Assembly: GCA_964522445.1 (NCBI GenBank)
Contig: CAZFUY010000064.1
Span: 1-17,821, forward strand
Direction: 5' to 3'
DNA length: 17,821 nt
Source: CAZFUY01 sp964522445
GTDB lineage: Bacteria > Pseudomonadota > Gammaproteobacteria > SZUA-229
The notes beneath the pieces were generated by a model. It was given only the letters and a program-made list of their open reading frames with translations. It made no database searches and was not told where the DNA came from. The position numbers were made by a program, and so were the translations under genes. Of this stretch, positions 7,872 to 14,119 are shown piece by piece; position 1 is the first letter of the stretch, and every line of letters starts with the position of its first letter.

Positions 7872-8987
7872 TTATTCAGCTGTCTGGGTATCGGGATAAT
7901 CCATATTTTCCATACGGCCAAAACCAAATACATTCACCTTATTATTGCCAAACTGACTACTAACGAAAATGAGATATTCGATATCAAACCCAGGCTTGGC
8001 ATATTGACGAAAATAATTAACATTATCATAATCAATAAAAATATCAGTAGGTAAATTAATACTGGATGAATGCGAGCCAGGCTCACCATAAAACATCAAT
8101 AATTTGCCGTCATTATTGATAATTTGAACATTTTCAAATGCAGCATCTACCACATGCAGGCGGCCATCTCGATCAACAGCTATACCCTTGGGACGAGCAA
8201 ACTGCCCCAGGCCTGTACCCACCTTGCCAAAACTTTTCACAAACTTCCCATTCAGCGTGAATTTTTGCACCCTGAAATTACCCGTTTCACTAACATATAT
8301 ATCGTTATCAGGACCCAACGCTAAATTGGTAGGATAGAATAATTCTCCATTTTTTGAGCCTGCATGACCAATACTGTAAAGCTCTTTACCCGTATTTTTA
8401 TCAATAACAACAATACGGTGGTTTTTAATATCGGTTATAAATAACCTGTCACCAACAATGAGGACATCCGAGGGCTTGAATGCTTCACCATCACCAATAA
8501 TCCTACTAAACTTATTTTCTTTATCATAAACCAGCACCAGGCTTCGTATGGTATCGGTGATGTATTTGGTTCCATCCTGGTCAATAGTAATGTTAATAGG
8601 TTTTCTCATCTTTCCAGAGAAAGAACCAAAAATCATATCAAATTTTTTATTTTTCAGATCAAATAATGCATAGCCAGGACCACGTATATCCACCACATAA
8701 AGCACATTATCTTTTATAGCAACACCATAGGGCTTATTGATAACGGCTGAGTCATTGGATTCATCACCAAGTACAAAGCGACTAAAGTCACTATCATTAC
8801 CAACAAGGTCGTTAGGACCGGAAAAAGTCGTTAGGTACTGAATTCTAGGCGGGTTAGGTAAAGGTGGGTAAAAAGCACTTTGTTCTTCATCTTTCTCTGA
8901 TAGTCCTGCACAACCTGACAGGATAATGGTCAGAATCAGGAAGGGTAATAGTAATATAAATTGATTGGTTTTAGTTCTCGAATGCAC
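7872..8987 (-). CDS. NHL-repeat beta-propeller lipoprotein (first copy)
   Basis: 371 residues from a GTG at 8987. That start is chosen because AGAGAGG lies 6 nt before it and it leaves a compact lipoprotein signal ending in the strong lipobox LSGC (Cys26); a TTG at 9011 would add eight residues. After the lipid-attachment Cys come repeated NHL blades, with KPYGVAIKDNVLYVVD, RPKGIAVDRDGRLHVVD and YPTNLALGPDNDIYVSE patterns and a FRVQKF strand. This fits about six blades. The closing region (FDIEYLIFVSSQFGNNKVNVF) is longer than in the paralogue at 4833-5855. It lies 90 nt after the tetraheme gene, separated by a strong hairpin, and 30 nt before the barrel gene. Probable role: outer-membrane scaffold binding the tetraheme or 12-heme cytochrome. 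This is inferred from context and not from any motif. Confidence 0.87.
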   Translation of the reverse strand: MHSRTKTNQFILLLPFLILTIILSGCAGLSEKDEEQSAFYPPLPNPPRIQYLTTFSGPNDLVGNDSDFSRFVLGDESNDSAVINKPYGVAIKDNVLYVVDIRGPGYALFDLKNKKFDMIFGSFSGKMRKPINITIDQDGTKYITDTIRSLVLVYDKENKFSRIIGDGEAFKPSDVLIVGDRLFITDIKNHRIVVIDKNTGKELYSIGHAGSKNGELFYPTNLALGPDNDIYVSETGNFRVQKFTLNGKFVKSFGKVGTGLGQFARPKGIAVDRDGRLHVVDAAFENVQIINNDGKLLMFYGEPGSHSSSINLPTDIFIDYDNVNYFRQYAKPGFDIEYLIFVSSQFGNNKVNVFGFGRMENMDYPDTQTAE

Positions 8988-9041
8988 AACACGCCTCTCT
9001 GGTACTGACAAATTAGGGGGTTCAGTATCATCATTTTGAAG

Positions 9042-9069
9042 AACGGGCCTTCAGGAAAGAAGACCCGTT
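9042..9069 (-). terminator. Strong intra-operon hairpin after the tetraheme gene
   Basis: On the minus strand an 11-bp stem (arm AACGGGTCTTC, one G-T wobble) closes a 6-nt loop TTTCCT, 8 nt after the tetraheme stop codon. It is followed by CTTCAAAA rather than a clean T-run. It is therefore better read as a partial terminator or a 3'-end stabiliser that lets the first cytochrome be made in excess over the rest of the operon. The stem is seen directly; the role is inference. Confidence 0.6.
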
Positions 9070-9077
9070 ACATCATT

Positions 9078-9761
9078 TTACTTATTATGGCATGTCAGGC
9101 AAATTGCACTGCCGGCCTTGCTTACCTTAAGGAAAGGCTGGTCGTTAGTACCATTGCCTACAAAGTTATTGTGTACGTCATGACATGAAGTACACTGTAC
9201 CTTGCCGCCTGATAACATCAGCGAAGCAATAGTGCCAGTACGAGTTTTATCACCATTCAATCCTATGGTCACAGGCTGTGTGACAGGATCATGCAGGCCA
9301 GGATCAGTTACAGACAGTGCTGTATCATATGTGATAGAAATTGGATGGTCATTGGACAGGCCATCACTGCCAATTGCTGCTGCACCGCTCATCACTGTGT
9401 TACCAACATTGCCACCAAAGCTGTCAATAGCCGTTACACCATCATGACATGACAGACATAGTTTAGATGTTCCTGTAGGCTGACCATCCTGAGTAGCATC
9501 TAGTGTACCTGTAGAGTACATAGTAAAAGTGCTTGCAGTCACTGCATGATTCCACAGCGGTGCTTCAGTAACGGATGTATCTGCATTATGAGGTGTATGA
9601 CAGACAACGCAGATTTCACCACCACTCCAACCACTAGCAGACAGATCATGTGCTGTATTCACTATTGTTCCAGCATTTGCTGTACTCGCAAGCAACCCCG
9701 CAGCCACTAATGCTACAGTTGATGCGCCAATTGTTTTACTTAAATAGGTTAACTTGTTCAT
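9078..9761 (-). CDS. Secreted tetraheme c-type cytochrome, candidate filament subunit
   Basis: 227 residues with a clear Sec signal peptide cut after ANA (residue 30). Four CXXCH motifs lie at residues 51 (CVVCH), 102 (CLSCH), 190 (CTSCH) and 221 (CLTCH, four residues from the end counting its His). Six further His residues (AHDL, TPHN, WNHA, DHPI, LHDP, DVHN) are enough to give all four hemes bis-His ligation. Between hemes the chain is rich in Thr, Ser, Gly and Asn, as in extracellular proteins. It is homologous to the N-terminal third of the 12-heme protein encoded in the same operon. It is the first gene after the FNR-controlled promoter and is followed by a hairpin, suggesting higher expression than its neighbours. 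An AAAGG lies 9 nt before the ATG. Small tetraheme cytochromes of this general kind (e.g. OmcE) are known to polymerise into nanowires in other organisms; whether this one does is inference. Confidence 0.92.
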   Translation of the reverse strand: MNKLTYLSKTIGASTVALVAAGLLASTANAGTIVNTAHDLSASGWSGGEICVVCHTPHNADTSVTEAPLWNHAVTASTFTMYSTGTLDATQDGQPTGTSKLCLSCHDGVTAIDSFGGNVGNTVMSGAAAIGSDGLSNDHPISITYDTALSVTDPGLHDPVTQPVTIGLNGDKTRTGTIASLMLSGGKVQCTSCHDVHNNFVGNGTNDQPFLKVSKAGSAICLTCHNK

Positions 9762-9946
9762 TTTTCTGTACCTTTACATCTTAAGACATTCTTTAACATC
9801 TTGTTTATCGGCTATAAAAACATTACTTTCTCAAGGGGGTGAAGGTCATTGTTAAAGAACAGCTTCCGTCACCTATTTTCTCTTTCTGCCAGTTTTTTTT
9901 ACCTCCCTGGCGTCAAATCTTTCGATTAAACTACCTCTCCTTTGAC
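9762..9946 (-). other. Long structured 5' leader of the tetraheme cytochrome operon
   Basis: If transcription begins near 9944, as the FNR-promoter geometry predicts, the leader is about 180 nt. Its 5' end would fold: GTCAAA (9941-9946) pairs with TTTGAC (9912-9917). Inside that, AATC-GAAA-GATT (9916-9927) is a competing small hairpin with a GNRA loop. A second short stem, GCCAG/CTGGC, brackets a GGAGGT stretch near 9890-9912. No riboswitch class I know matches. No small ORF with a ribosome site is apparent. Confidence 0.35.
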
Positions 9947-9950
9947 TTTG

Positions 9951-9992
9951 ATTTAACCACCTTCAACACATGGTTATCTTGATGCACATCAA
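9951..9992 (-). promoter_or_regulatory. FNR/ANR-type promoter of the cytochrome operon
   Basis: 9979-9992 reads TTGATGCACATCAA, a perfect match to the FNR/ANR consensus TTGAT-N4-ATCAA. On the minus strand a -10-like hexamer TTAAAT (9951-9956; 4 of 6 positions match TATAAT) sits where it should be if the FNR box is centred at -41.5, i.e. a class II activated promoter with a start near 9944. Expression of the tetraheme cytochrome and the downstream cluster is therefore expected to rise when oxygen is absent. The palindrome could also serve the divergent + strand gene at 10260, where a TATTAA (10013-10018) is nearly but not ideally spaced. The box is seen directly; regulation is inferred from the known family. 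Confidence 0.75.
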
Positions 9993-10024
9993 TTAATTTA
10001 AGGGTTCTCTAATATTAAGGGGAA

Positions 10025-10044
10025 CTAATTAATATATTAATTAG
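10025..10044. repeat. 20-bp perfect AT-rich palindrome
   Basis: CTAATTAATA followed at once by its exact reverse complement, without a spacer, 33 nt from the FNR box in the divergent intergenic region. It could be a regulator operator or an AT-rich accident. No known operator consensus is matched. The rest of the gap to the gene at 10260 (10045-10259) shows no further element I can support. Confidence 0.4.
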
Positions 10045-10259
10045 CTATGCTTATAGCCGTCAAAATAACAATTTATATATACAAAAACAACCCTCATTCA
10101 GGTTAATTAAAATATCTTACTGCTCTTATCTCAAGCAGACACTCATCCCTTGAAATTCACTCAGATTAAGTATTAGTTACATTACAAAAACAGCATTGTA
10201 TATCAGCTTATTCTAATATAGAATTCAGGCTAACAACTTTTATATGTGAGAAAATAAAT

Positions 10260-10463
10260 ATGACTATCGATAGAGTAGTAATGGCTTTTGCCGGTACGGT
10301 TATTCTGGCCAGTGTAGCACTGTCTCAACTTCAATCAGTTAACTGGTTGTTTCTGACAGGTTTTGTTGGTGTAAACATCCTTCAATCTGCATTTACAGGT
10401 TTCTGCCCACTGGCAACTATACTGAAGAAAATAGGAATCAAACCTGGTCAGGCATTTAGCTAA
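10260..10463 (+). CDS. DUF2892 / YgaP-like small inner-membrane protein
   Basis: 67 residues with two hydrophobic helices (about 6-22 and 28-45). A conserved C-terminal stretch reads GVNILQSAFTGFCPL, followed by LKKIGIK. This matches the DUF2892 family, which also forms the membrane part of the E. coli rhodanese YgaP. The single Cys in TGFCP is the conserved one. Here there is no fused rhodanese domain, so only the membrane module is present; stand-alone versions are common. A role in sulfur-species handling has been suggested from YgaP but cannot be read from this sequence. It is transcribed divergently from the cytochrome operon and shares the regulatory region with the FNR box. The ribosome site is weak (GTGAGA about 8 nt before the ATG). 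A strong terminator follows immediately, so it is a single-gene unit. Confidence 0.85.
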   Translation: MTIDRVVMAFAGTVILASVALSQLQSVNWLFLTGFVGVNILQSAFTGFCPLATILKKIGIKPGQAFS

Positions 10464-10486
10464 ATCCCCTCCCATAATTTTCGTTC

Positions 10487-10520
10487 AAGGCTGGAATATG
10501 ATTATTCCAGCCTTTTTATT
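10487..10520 (+). terminator. Rho-independent terminator of the DUF2892 gene
   Basis: A perfect 12-bp stem (arm AAGGCTGGAATA) with a TGAT loop is followed by TTT-ATTT, 23 nt after the stop codon. There is no T-run on the opposite strand, so it serves the + strand gene. Confidence 0.9.
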
Positions 10521-10632
10521 TATGATATTTACTTTTGGCACTTAATGTATCTTATTGTTATTGCTTTAAATAGATAATTTTCTGAAGAGCCAGCTATCAA
10601 TATAAGACTCTCTGCTAATCACAACATTACTC

Positions 10633-11886
10633 TTAAAATAGCTTGCTTAAACCGACAGTAACCACCTGCCGATCATAACTGTAACCACTCTCTGTTGATG
10701 AGTTATCTATATATTGCAGTTTTAGCTTTAACTTCATGGTTTTATCAAAACGATAGTTGGCATATACAGTTGCTTTCCAGCGATCATCTTTACGATCCTG
10801 CGTAGTCATTGTTGGGTAATCACTTATACGATAAGCAAGATCCCCTGTTAAACGCCATAATCTATTTAGATCTATCGTATATTTACCACGAAAGGTATGA
10901 CGAGTTGGCGAATAGCTGTATTGGCTTCCTGTTGCAGGAACGACATCATTTCTATTATTTAACTCCAGCTCGTAATAAAACTGAGTTGCATTTTTCTTAT
11001 TGTAACGGCGAAATTCGGCCCTAATTTTTTGCCGCCAGCCCTCAAGATAATCGAAAGTTACATCATCACTACTAATATCTTCATAACGATAACGAAGGTA
11101 AATTCTATCTGTACGGGATAATTTGTGCCTACCTTTCACTTCCAGATTAAAAATAGACTGGTAGTCCAAAGAGCCATAAGTTAGCTTATCAAAGCCTGCC
11201 TTAAGATAAGTATTCCAGTCAGCCAGTTTTTGTGCCTTTTTAAGACTTATACCATATTGATCCTGATCATAAATACCTGCACCAGAATAGCGAATGCTAT
11301 AAAGCGTTGCTTCTCCACGCCAACCATTCGAATTCTTTCCACTGAATAGATAATCTGCCGATGCTAGCACATCAAGAAAACTATCTGATTTTTCAGTGCC
11401 TGTTCCCACAGGTGCAAAGTTAATATTGCTATCATAGCCAGCTGTTCCATTAAGATATACTGACCAGGGCTTCTTCACTGATTTAAATTTATCAAGCTGC
11501 TGTTTGGCCAGATAGGTCAGTTTTTTATCTTTGCTATTACGAACAACTAAATTAAAATATTTTTTAGCTTTACGGGTACTTTTCTGCCTGTCAGCAATAA
11601 GTCCCAGATTATATTCCGCCAGTGATTTCATTTTCGCTGTTTTTCTAAGCTCCGTGAAATAAGACTCAGCTTTTTTATAGTTTTGAAGTTTGTAATAGGC
11701 GCTTCCCAAATTGTAATAAAGCGCCGTTGTTCGCATCCCCTGTTTACGCGCACTCTCAAACTTTTCTACTGCACTGACATAGTTCTCAGATTTAAAGTAA
11801 GTAACTCCTTGTTTAAAATCATCTTTAGCCGAGGCATATACATGAGTTGAAACCATCATTAGCACTAACACAAACCAACTTTTCAT
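10633..11886 (-). CDS. TPR + outer-membrane beta-barrel protein
   Basis: 417 residues from ATG 11886, preferred over ATG 11898 because GGGA lies 6 nt before it and it gives a clean signal peptide ending YASA (near 20). Residues ~20-125 are helical with tetratricopeptide-like pairs (KSENYVSAVEKFESA, ALYYNLGSAYYKLQNYKKAESYF, AEYNLGLIADRQ). From ~140 onward the chain turns into alternating strands, starting with the GYDSNIN segment common to many outer-membrane barrels and ending in a C-terminal Phe (VGLSKLF). The TPR-then-barrel layout recalls SLAM-type or polysaccharide-export barrels, in which the periplasmic TPR part recruits a client; no specific family can be assigned. It lies downstream of the sigma/anti-sigma/repeat-protein operon but behind a terminator-like hairpin, so it may be a separate unit or a read-through member. 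Confidence 0.75.
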   Translation of the reverse strand: MKSWFVLVLMMVSTHVYASAKDDFKQGVTYFKSENYVSAVEKFESARKQGMRTTALYYNLGSAYYKLQNYKKAESYFTELRKTAKMKSLAEYNLGLIADRQKSTRKAKKYFNLVVRNSKDKKLTYLAKQQLDKFKSVKKPWSVYLNGTAGYDSNINFAPVGTGTEKSDSFLDVLASADYLFSGKNSNGWRGEATLYSIRYSGAGIYDQDQYGISLKKAQKLADWNTYLKAGFDKLTYGSLDYQSIFNLEVKGRHKLSRTDRIYLRYRYEDISSDDVTFDYLEGWRQKIRAEFRRYNKKNATQFYYELELNNRNDVVPATGSQYSYSPTRHTFRGKYTIDLNRLWRLTGDLAYRISDYPTMTTQDRKDDRWKATVYANYRFDKTMKLKLKLQYIDNSSTESGYSYDRQVVTVGLSKLF

Positions 11887-11946
11887 ATTTTTTCCCATTC
11901 AGACATACATATAACCCATTAGAAATTTACGCCATATAACAGTAAA

Positions 11947-11971
11947 CCTCTCCCTGTAAAACAGGAAGAGG
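11947..11971 (-). terminator. Terminator-like hairpin after the acidic repeat protein gene
   Basis: On the minus strand CCTCTTCCTG pairs over 10 bp (one G-T wobble) with CAGGGAGAGG around a TTTTA loop, followed by TTTACTGT. On the plus strand the same position is a C-A mismatch, so it folds better as minus-strand RNA. The T-run is short, so termination may be partial. Confidence 0.55.
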
Positions 11972-12008
11972 CTCATGTGTTTTTTAACGTTCCTTAGAGT
12001 GATGCACT

Positions 12009-12620
12009 TTATAAGGGATTTCCAGCACTATGTTCTTCAAGGTCATCACGATGATCATTCGCATCATTTATATCGCGATCATTATCATCCATTTCTCTTT
12101 CCCTTTCACGATCCATTTCGCTTTCATTATCTCTTTCAGTTTCGCGATCCATTTCGTTCTCATTATCTCTTTCAGTTTCACGATCCATTTCGTTCTCATT
12201 ATCTCTTTCAGTTTCGCGATCCATATCACTCTCATTATCCCTTTCAGTTTCGCGATCCATTTCGCTTTCATTATCCCTTTCAGTTTCGCGATCCATTTCG
12301 CTTTCATTATCCCTTTCACTTTCATGATCCATTTCACCTTCATGCTCACGTGCTTTTTCCATTGCATGATCTTCATCATCATTAGCATCATCTGTTTTAG
12401 CTTTGCGATCATCATTAGCATGATCCAGACCGTGCTGAGCATTGGTACGTGCATGTTCATTAGCAGCATCAGGCAGTTCAATACTTTCCATTACATGACT
12501 TGAAGATGTTTCATCCATTTCCATAACACGAATGGTTATATCATCATCAACTGAGGCTATTGCACCTAGTGGTAATGCCATTCCCAGTCCCAGAATTATT
12601 GCTTTGCTTAGTGTTTTCAT
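12009..12620 (-). CDS. Secreted acidic repeat protein (12-residue tandem units)
   Basis: 203 residues from ATG 12620, chosen because TTGGAG lies 9 nt before it; a TTG at 12635 is less likely. A signal peptide of about 23 residues (cut after IAS) points to the periplasm or outside. The mature protein has no Cys and almost no aromatic residues. It is dominated by Asp, Glu, Arg, Asn and Met, so it should be intrinsically disordered and strongly negative. Its centre is six tandem copies of a 12-residue unit close to MDRETERDNESE (six acidic, two basic residues each), plus a partial seventh; flanks are rich in DANDD-type segments. No known domain is recognised. It is the third gene after the ECF sigma factor and its anti-sigma factor, 22 nt downstream of the latter, and is probably a main product of that regulon. 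Possible roles such as ion binding or stress protection are guesses. Confidence 0.8.
   Translation of the reverse strand: MKTLSKAIILGLGMALPLGAIASVDDDITIRVMEMDETSSSHVMESIELPDAANEHARTNAQHGLDHANDDRKAKTDDANDDEDHAMEKAREHEGEMDHESERDNESEMDRETERDNESEMDRETERDNESDMDRETERDNENEMDRETERDNENEMDRETERDNESEMDREREREMDDNDRDINDANDHRDDLEEHSAGNPL
12117..12332 (-). repeat. Six tandem 36-bp repeats inside the acidic protein gene
   Basis: Six in-frame 36-bp units (starting at 12332, 12296, 12260, 12224, 12188 and 12152 on the minus strand) encode 12-residue units, followed by a truncated unit to about 12084. The first unit is the most divergent (MDHESERDNESE). The others differ mainly by Ser/Asn and Glu/Asp swaps. 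The near-identity at DNA level suggests recent expansion and likely copy-number variation between strains. Overlapping open frames on both strands here are artefacts of the repeat. Confidence 0.9.
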
Positions 12621-12642
12621 GATTTTTTGCTCCAAAATTTTA

Positions 12643-13311
12643 TTAAGCAGATGTTAAAGGCTGAATCTGGTAGGTCATCACGCCATTATCTGTGGTTTTT
12701 AATATCAATCGATATGTTTTCTGTTTATCGCCATAACTCAGTTGGGCAACTAATTCTCCCTTACCTGCTTCTATGGCATTAATGGGCAGAGCTAGAACAT
12801 TCTGCCCCTTTTTCAGACTGGTATTCCAGCTCAGCTGACTGCGACCAGGATAGCCACTTAGCTCAACATTTGCTGGTAATTCGATAGTCAGTGTTACCTG
12901 CTGGATATCACTGGGTGCTTCGAATAACAATCTGACAGGACGTTCTTCATTCATTGCAACAGTGATCACATTGGGTGCATCTACAGGCTGCTGTGGCACA
13001 AAAATCATTGTGCTAGCAACCCACAAACATACACTTGCAACCATTGCTGTAGCAAAACCACCTAAAAATCTGTTCCCATTATTATGAGCACTCTGTTTAC
13101 GTACTTTTGCAAATACTCTTGCTTCAAAGTCTGTTGATGCTTCGGCAAATGGAAGTGACTTAAGCGCATCACGCACAACCCTGGCTTCTTCAAGACTTTG
13201 ACGACAGACTGTACAGTTATTAAGATGCAGCTCGATAGCTTTTTGCTCATTCAATAGCAAATGCTTATCAAGATAATCGTCTAGCTGTATTTGTGTGTCT
13301 GTGCAATTCAT
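12643..13311 (-). CDS. Zinc-finger anti-sigma factor
   Basis: 222 residues from ATG 13311, chosen for an AGGA 8 nt upstream and because the family starts near here; an in-frame start at 13350 would overlap the sigma gene. Residues 1-45 form the cytoplasmic zf-HC2/ZAS domain: LDDYLDKHLLL, then H29-x3-C33-x2-C36 in a HLNNCTVC segment, which binds zinc and the cognate sigma factor. A single transmembrane helix spans ~82-105. The periplasmic part (~106-222) looks like a beta-rich sandwich of unknown ligand. It starts 13 nt after the stop of the ECF sigma gene, the usual arrangement for a sigma/anti-sigma pair. The acidic repeat protein gene follows 22 nt downstream. The signal that releases the sigma factor is not apparent from sequence. 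Confidence 0.88.
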   Translation of the reverse strand: MNCTDTQIQLDDYLDKHLLLNEQKAIELHLNNCTVCRQSLEEARVVRDALKSLPFAEASTDFEARVFAKVRKQSAHNNGNRFLGGFATAMVASVCLWVASTMIFVPQQPVDAPNVITVAMNEERPVRLLFEAPSDIQQVTLTIELPANVELSGYPGRSQLSWNTSLKKGQNVLALPINAIEAGKGELVAQLSYGDKQKTYRLILKTTDNGVMTYQIQPLTSA

Positions 13312-13324
13312 AGTTTTTGTCCTG

Positions 13325-13903
13325 TTATTCGTTAACACGCCTGCCAGCACTAAAAGGTTCCATATTTTTTAATAATTCTCTTAATCGACTGCGAGCACGG
13401 TTAAGACGAGATTTCAGCGTACCAATAGATACATCGTACATAGTGTGTATTTCCTGCAGGGTATACCCCTCTACATCATGCAGTATCACCAGAATTCGTT
13501 GGTCTTCATTCAACTGATTCAGTGACCGCTGTAGCCGATCCTGTAATATAGCCGCATCATTAGCCCCAGCAGGATCAGGGTTTTCATCCCTAAAACCTTC
13601 TAATATATTATCTTCATCCTCACCCACCAGATGTAATGGCGCTCGCTGCTTACTGCGCAACCTGTCAATAAAATGTCTGTAAAGCACTCTGGCCAGCCAG
13701 GGACCCAGCTTTTCAATCGACTGCATTTCATTCAATTGGGGAAATAATTTAACAACAACATCCTGCACCAGATCTTCAGCATCATCACGCTGTCTGGTAA
13801 ATCGATAGGCAAGTTTATAAAGTTGATCGAGGTGTGGCTGAATCAGTTCTTCAAACTGATCATGTTCCGAGCGCCTGCGTGGCCATATATTTATCACGTT
13901 CAT
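13325..13903 (-). CDS. ECF (RpoE-like) RNA polymerase sigma factor
   Basis: 192 residues from ATG 13903, preceded by AAGGATT; an in-frame ATG at 13939 would add 12 residues but has no ribosome site. Region 2 (~18-85) has the LYKLAYRFTRQRDDAEDLVQDVVVKLF pattern used for core binding and -10 recognition, split here by position: RFTRQRDDAEDLVQD at ~34-48. Region 4 (~128-178) has the helix-turn-helix with GYTLQEIHTMYDVSIGTLKS. Sigma regions 1.2 and 3 are absent, as in the extracytoplasmic-function class. It heads an operon with its anti-sigma factor and the acidic secreted protein. An ECF-like pair GGAACC/CGTGT with a 16-nt spacer lies just before the ATG, possibly autoregulatory but awkwardly close to the start. 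The subgroup and the inducing stress are unknown. Confidence 0.92.
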   Translation of the reverse strand: MNVINIWPRRRSEHDQFEELIQPHLDQLYKLAYRFTRQRDDAEDLVQDVVVKLFPQLNEMQSIEKLGPWLARVLYRHFIDRLRSKQRAPLHLVGEDEDNILEGFRDENPDPAGANDAAILQDRLQRSLNQLNEDQRILVILHDVEGYTLQEIHTMYDVSIGTLKSRLNRARSRLRELLKNMEPFSAGRRVNE

Positions 13904-14061
13904 AATCCTTACACGTTTAAAAGGCCAGAATGGTTCCATTTAATGGAATTTTTTTTATATTCACTGCAAATCCCCCTTATTATCAGGAAGCCATTAATAC
14001 AAAATAGACTAATATTTCATCTACTGTAATACAGATACTTACTTTAATATTATTTTCTATA

Positions 14062-14090
14062 CAAAAAAATACCCCGACTAGCGGGGTATT
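14062..14090 (-). terminator. Rho-independent terminator after the ComEA-like gene
   Basis: On the minus strand a perfect 9-bp stem (AATACCCCG / CGGGGTATT) with a 5-nt loop is followed by a run of T (7 in a row including the end of the stem), 29 nt after the ComEA-like stop codon. It separates the housekeeping block from the sigma-factor operon. Confidence 0.9.
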
Positions 14091-14119
14091 CTTCAATTGT
14101 CTTATTTAAGTCTGAATTA

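Noticed and set aside
9880..9946. Possible GEMM-I (c-di-GMP/cGAMP) riboswitch before the tetraheme gene, since a GAAA-capped hairpin is followed by GACGC.
   Set aside because: The conserved AGGGCAAACC segment, the GCAAAGCC segment after GACGC, and the second helix with its tetraloop receptor are missing. Only a few bases agree.
12084..12332. CRISPR-like array because of regularly spaced repeats.
   Set aside because: Repeats are contiguous, in frame and translated, with no unique spacers and no cas genes.
12030..12503. Long open frames on the + strand (and a second - strand frame) across the acidic repeat gene.
   Set aside because: They are periodic shadows of the 36-bp repeat with no ribosome sites. 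The frame with signal peptide and Shine-Dalgarno is the real gene.
13911..13937. ECF-type promoter GGAACC - 16 nt - CGTGT just before the sigma gene, suggesting autoregulation.
   Set aside because: It would place the start only 2-3 nt before the ATG and remove the AAGG ribosome site. Kept only as a remark because one motif pair in AT-rich DNA is weak evidence.
14025..14036. CTGTAATACAG inverted repeat as a LexA-type operator.
   Set aside because: LexA boxes need CTG-N10-CAG; this has N5 and lies in no convincing promoter.
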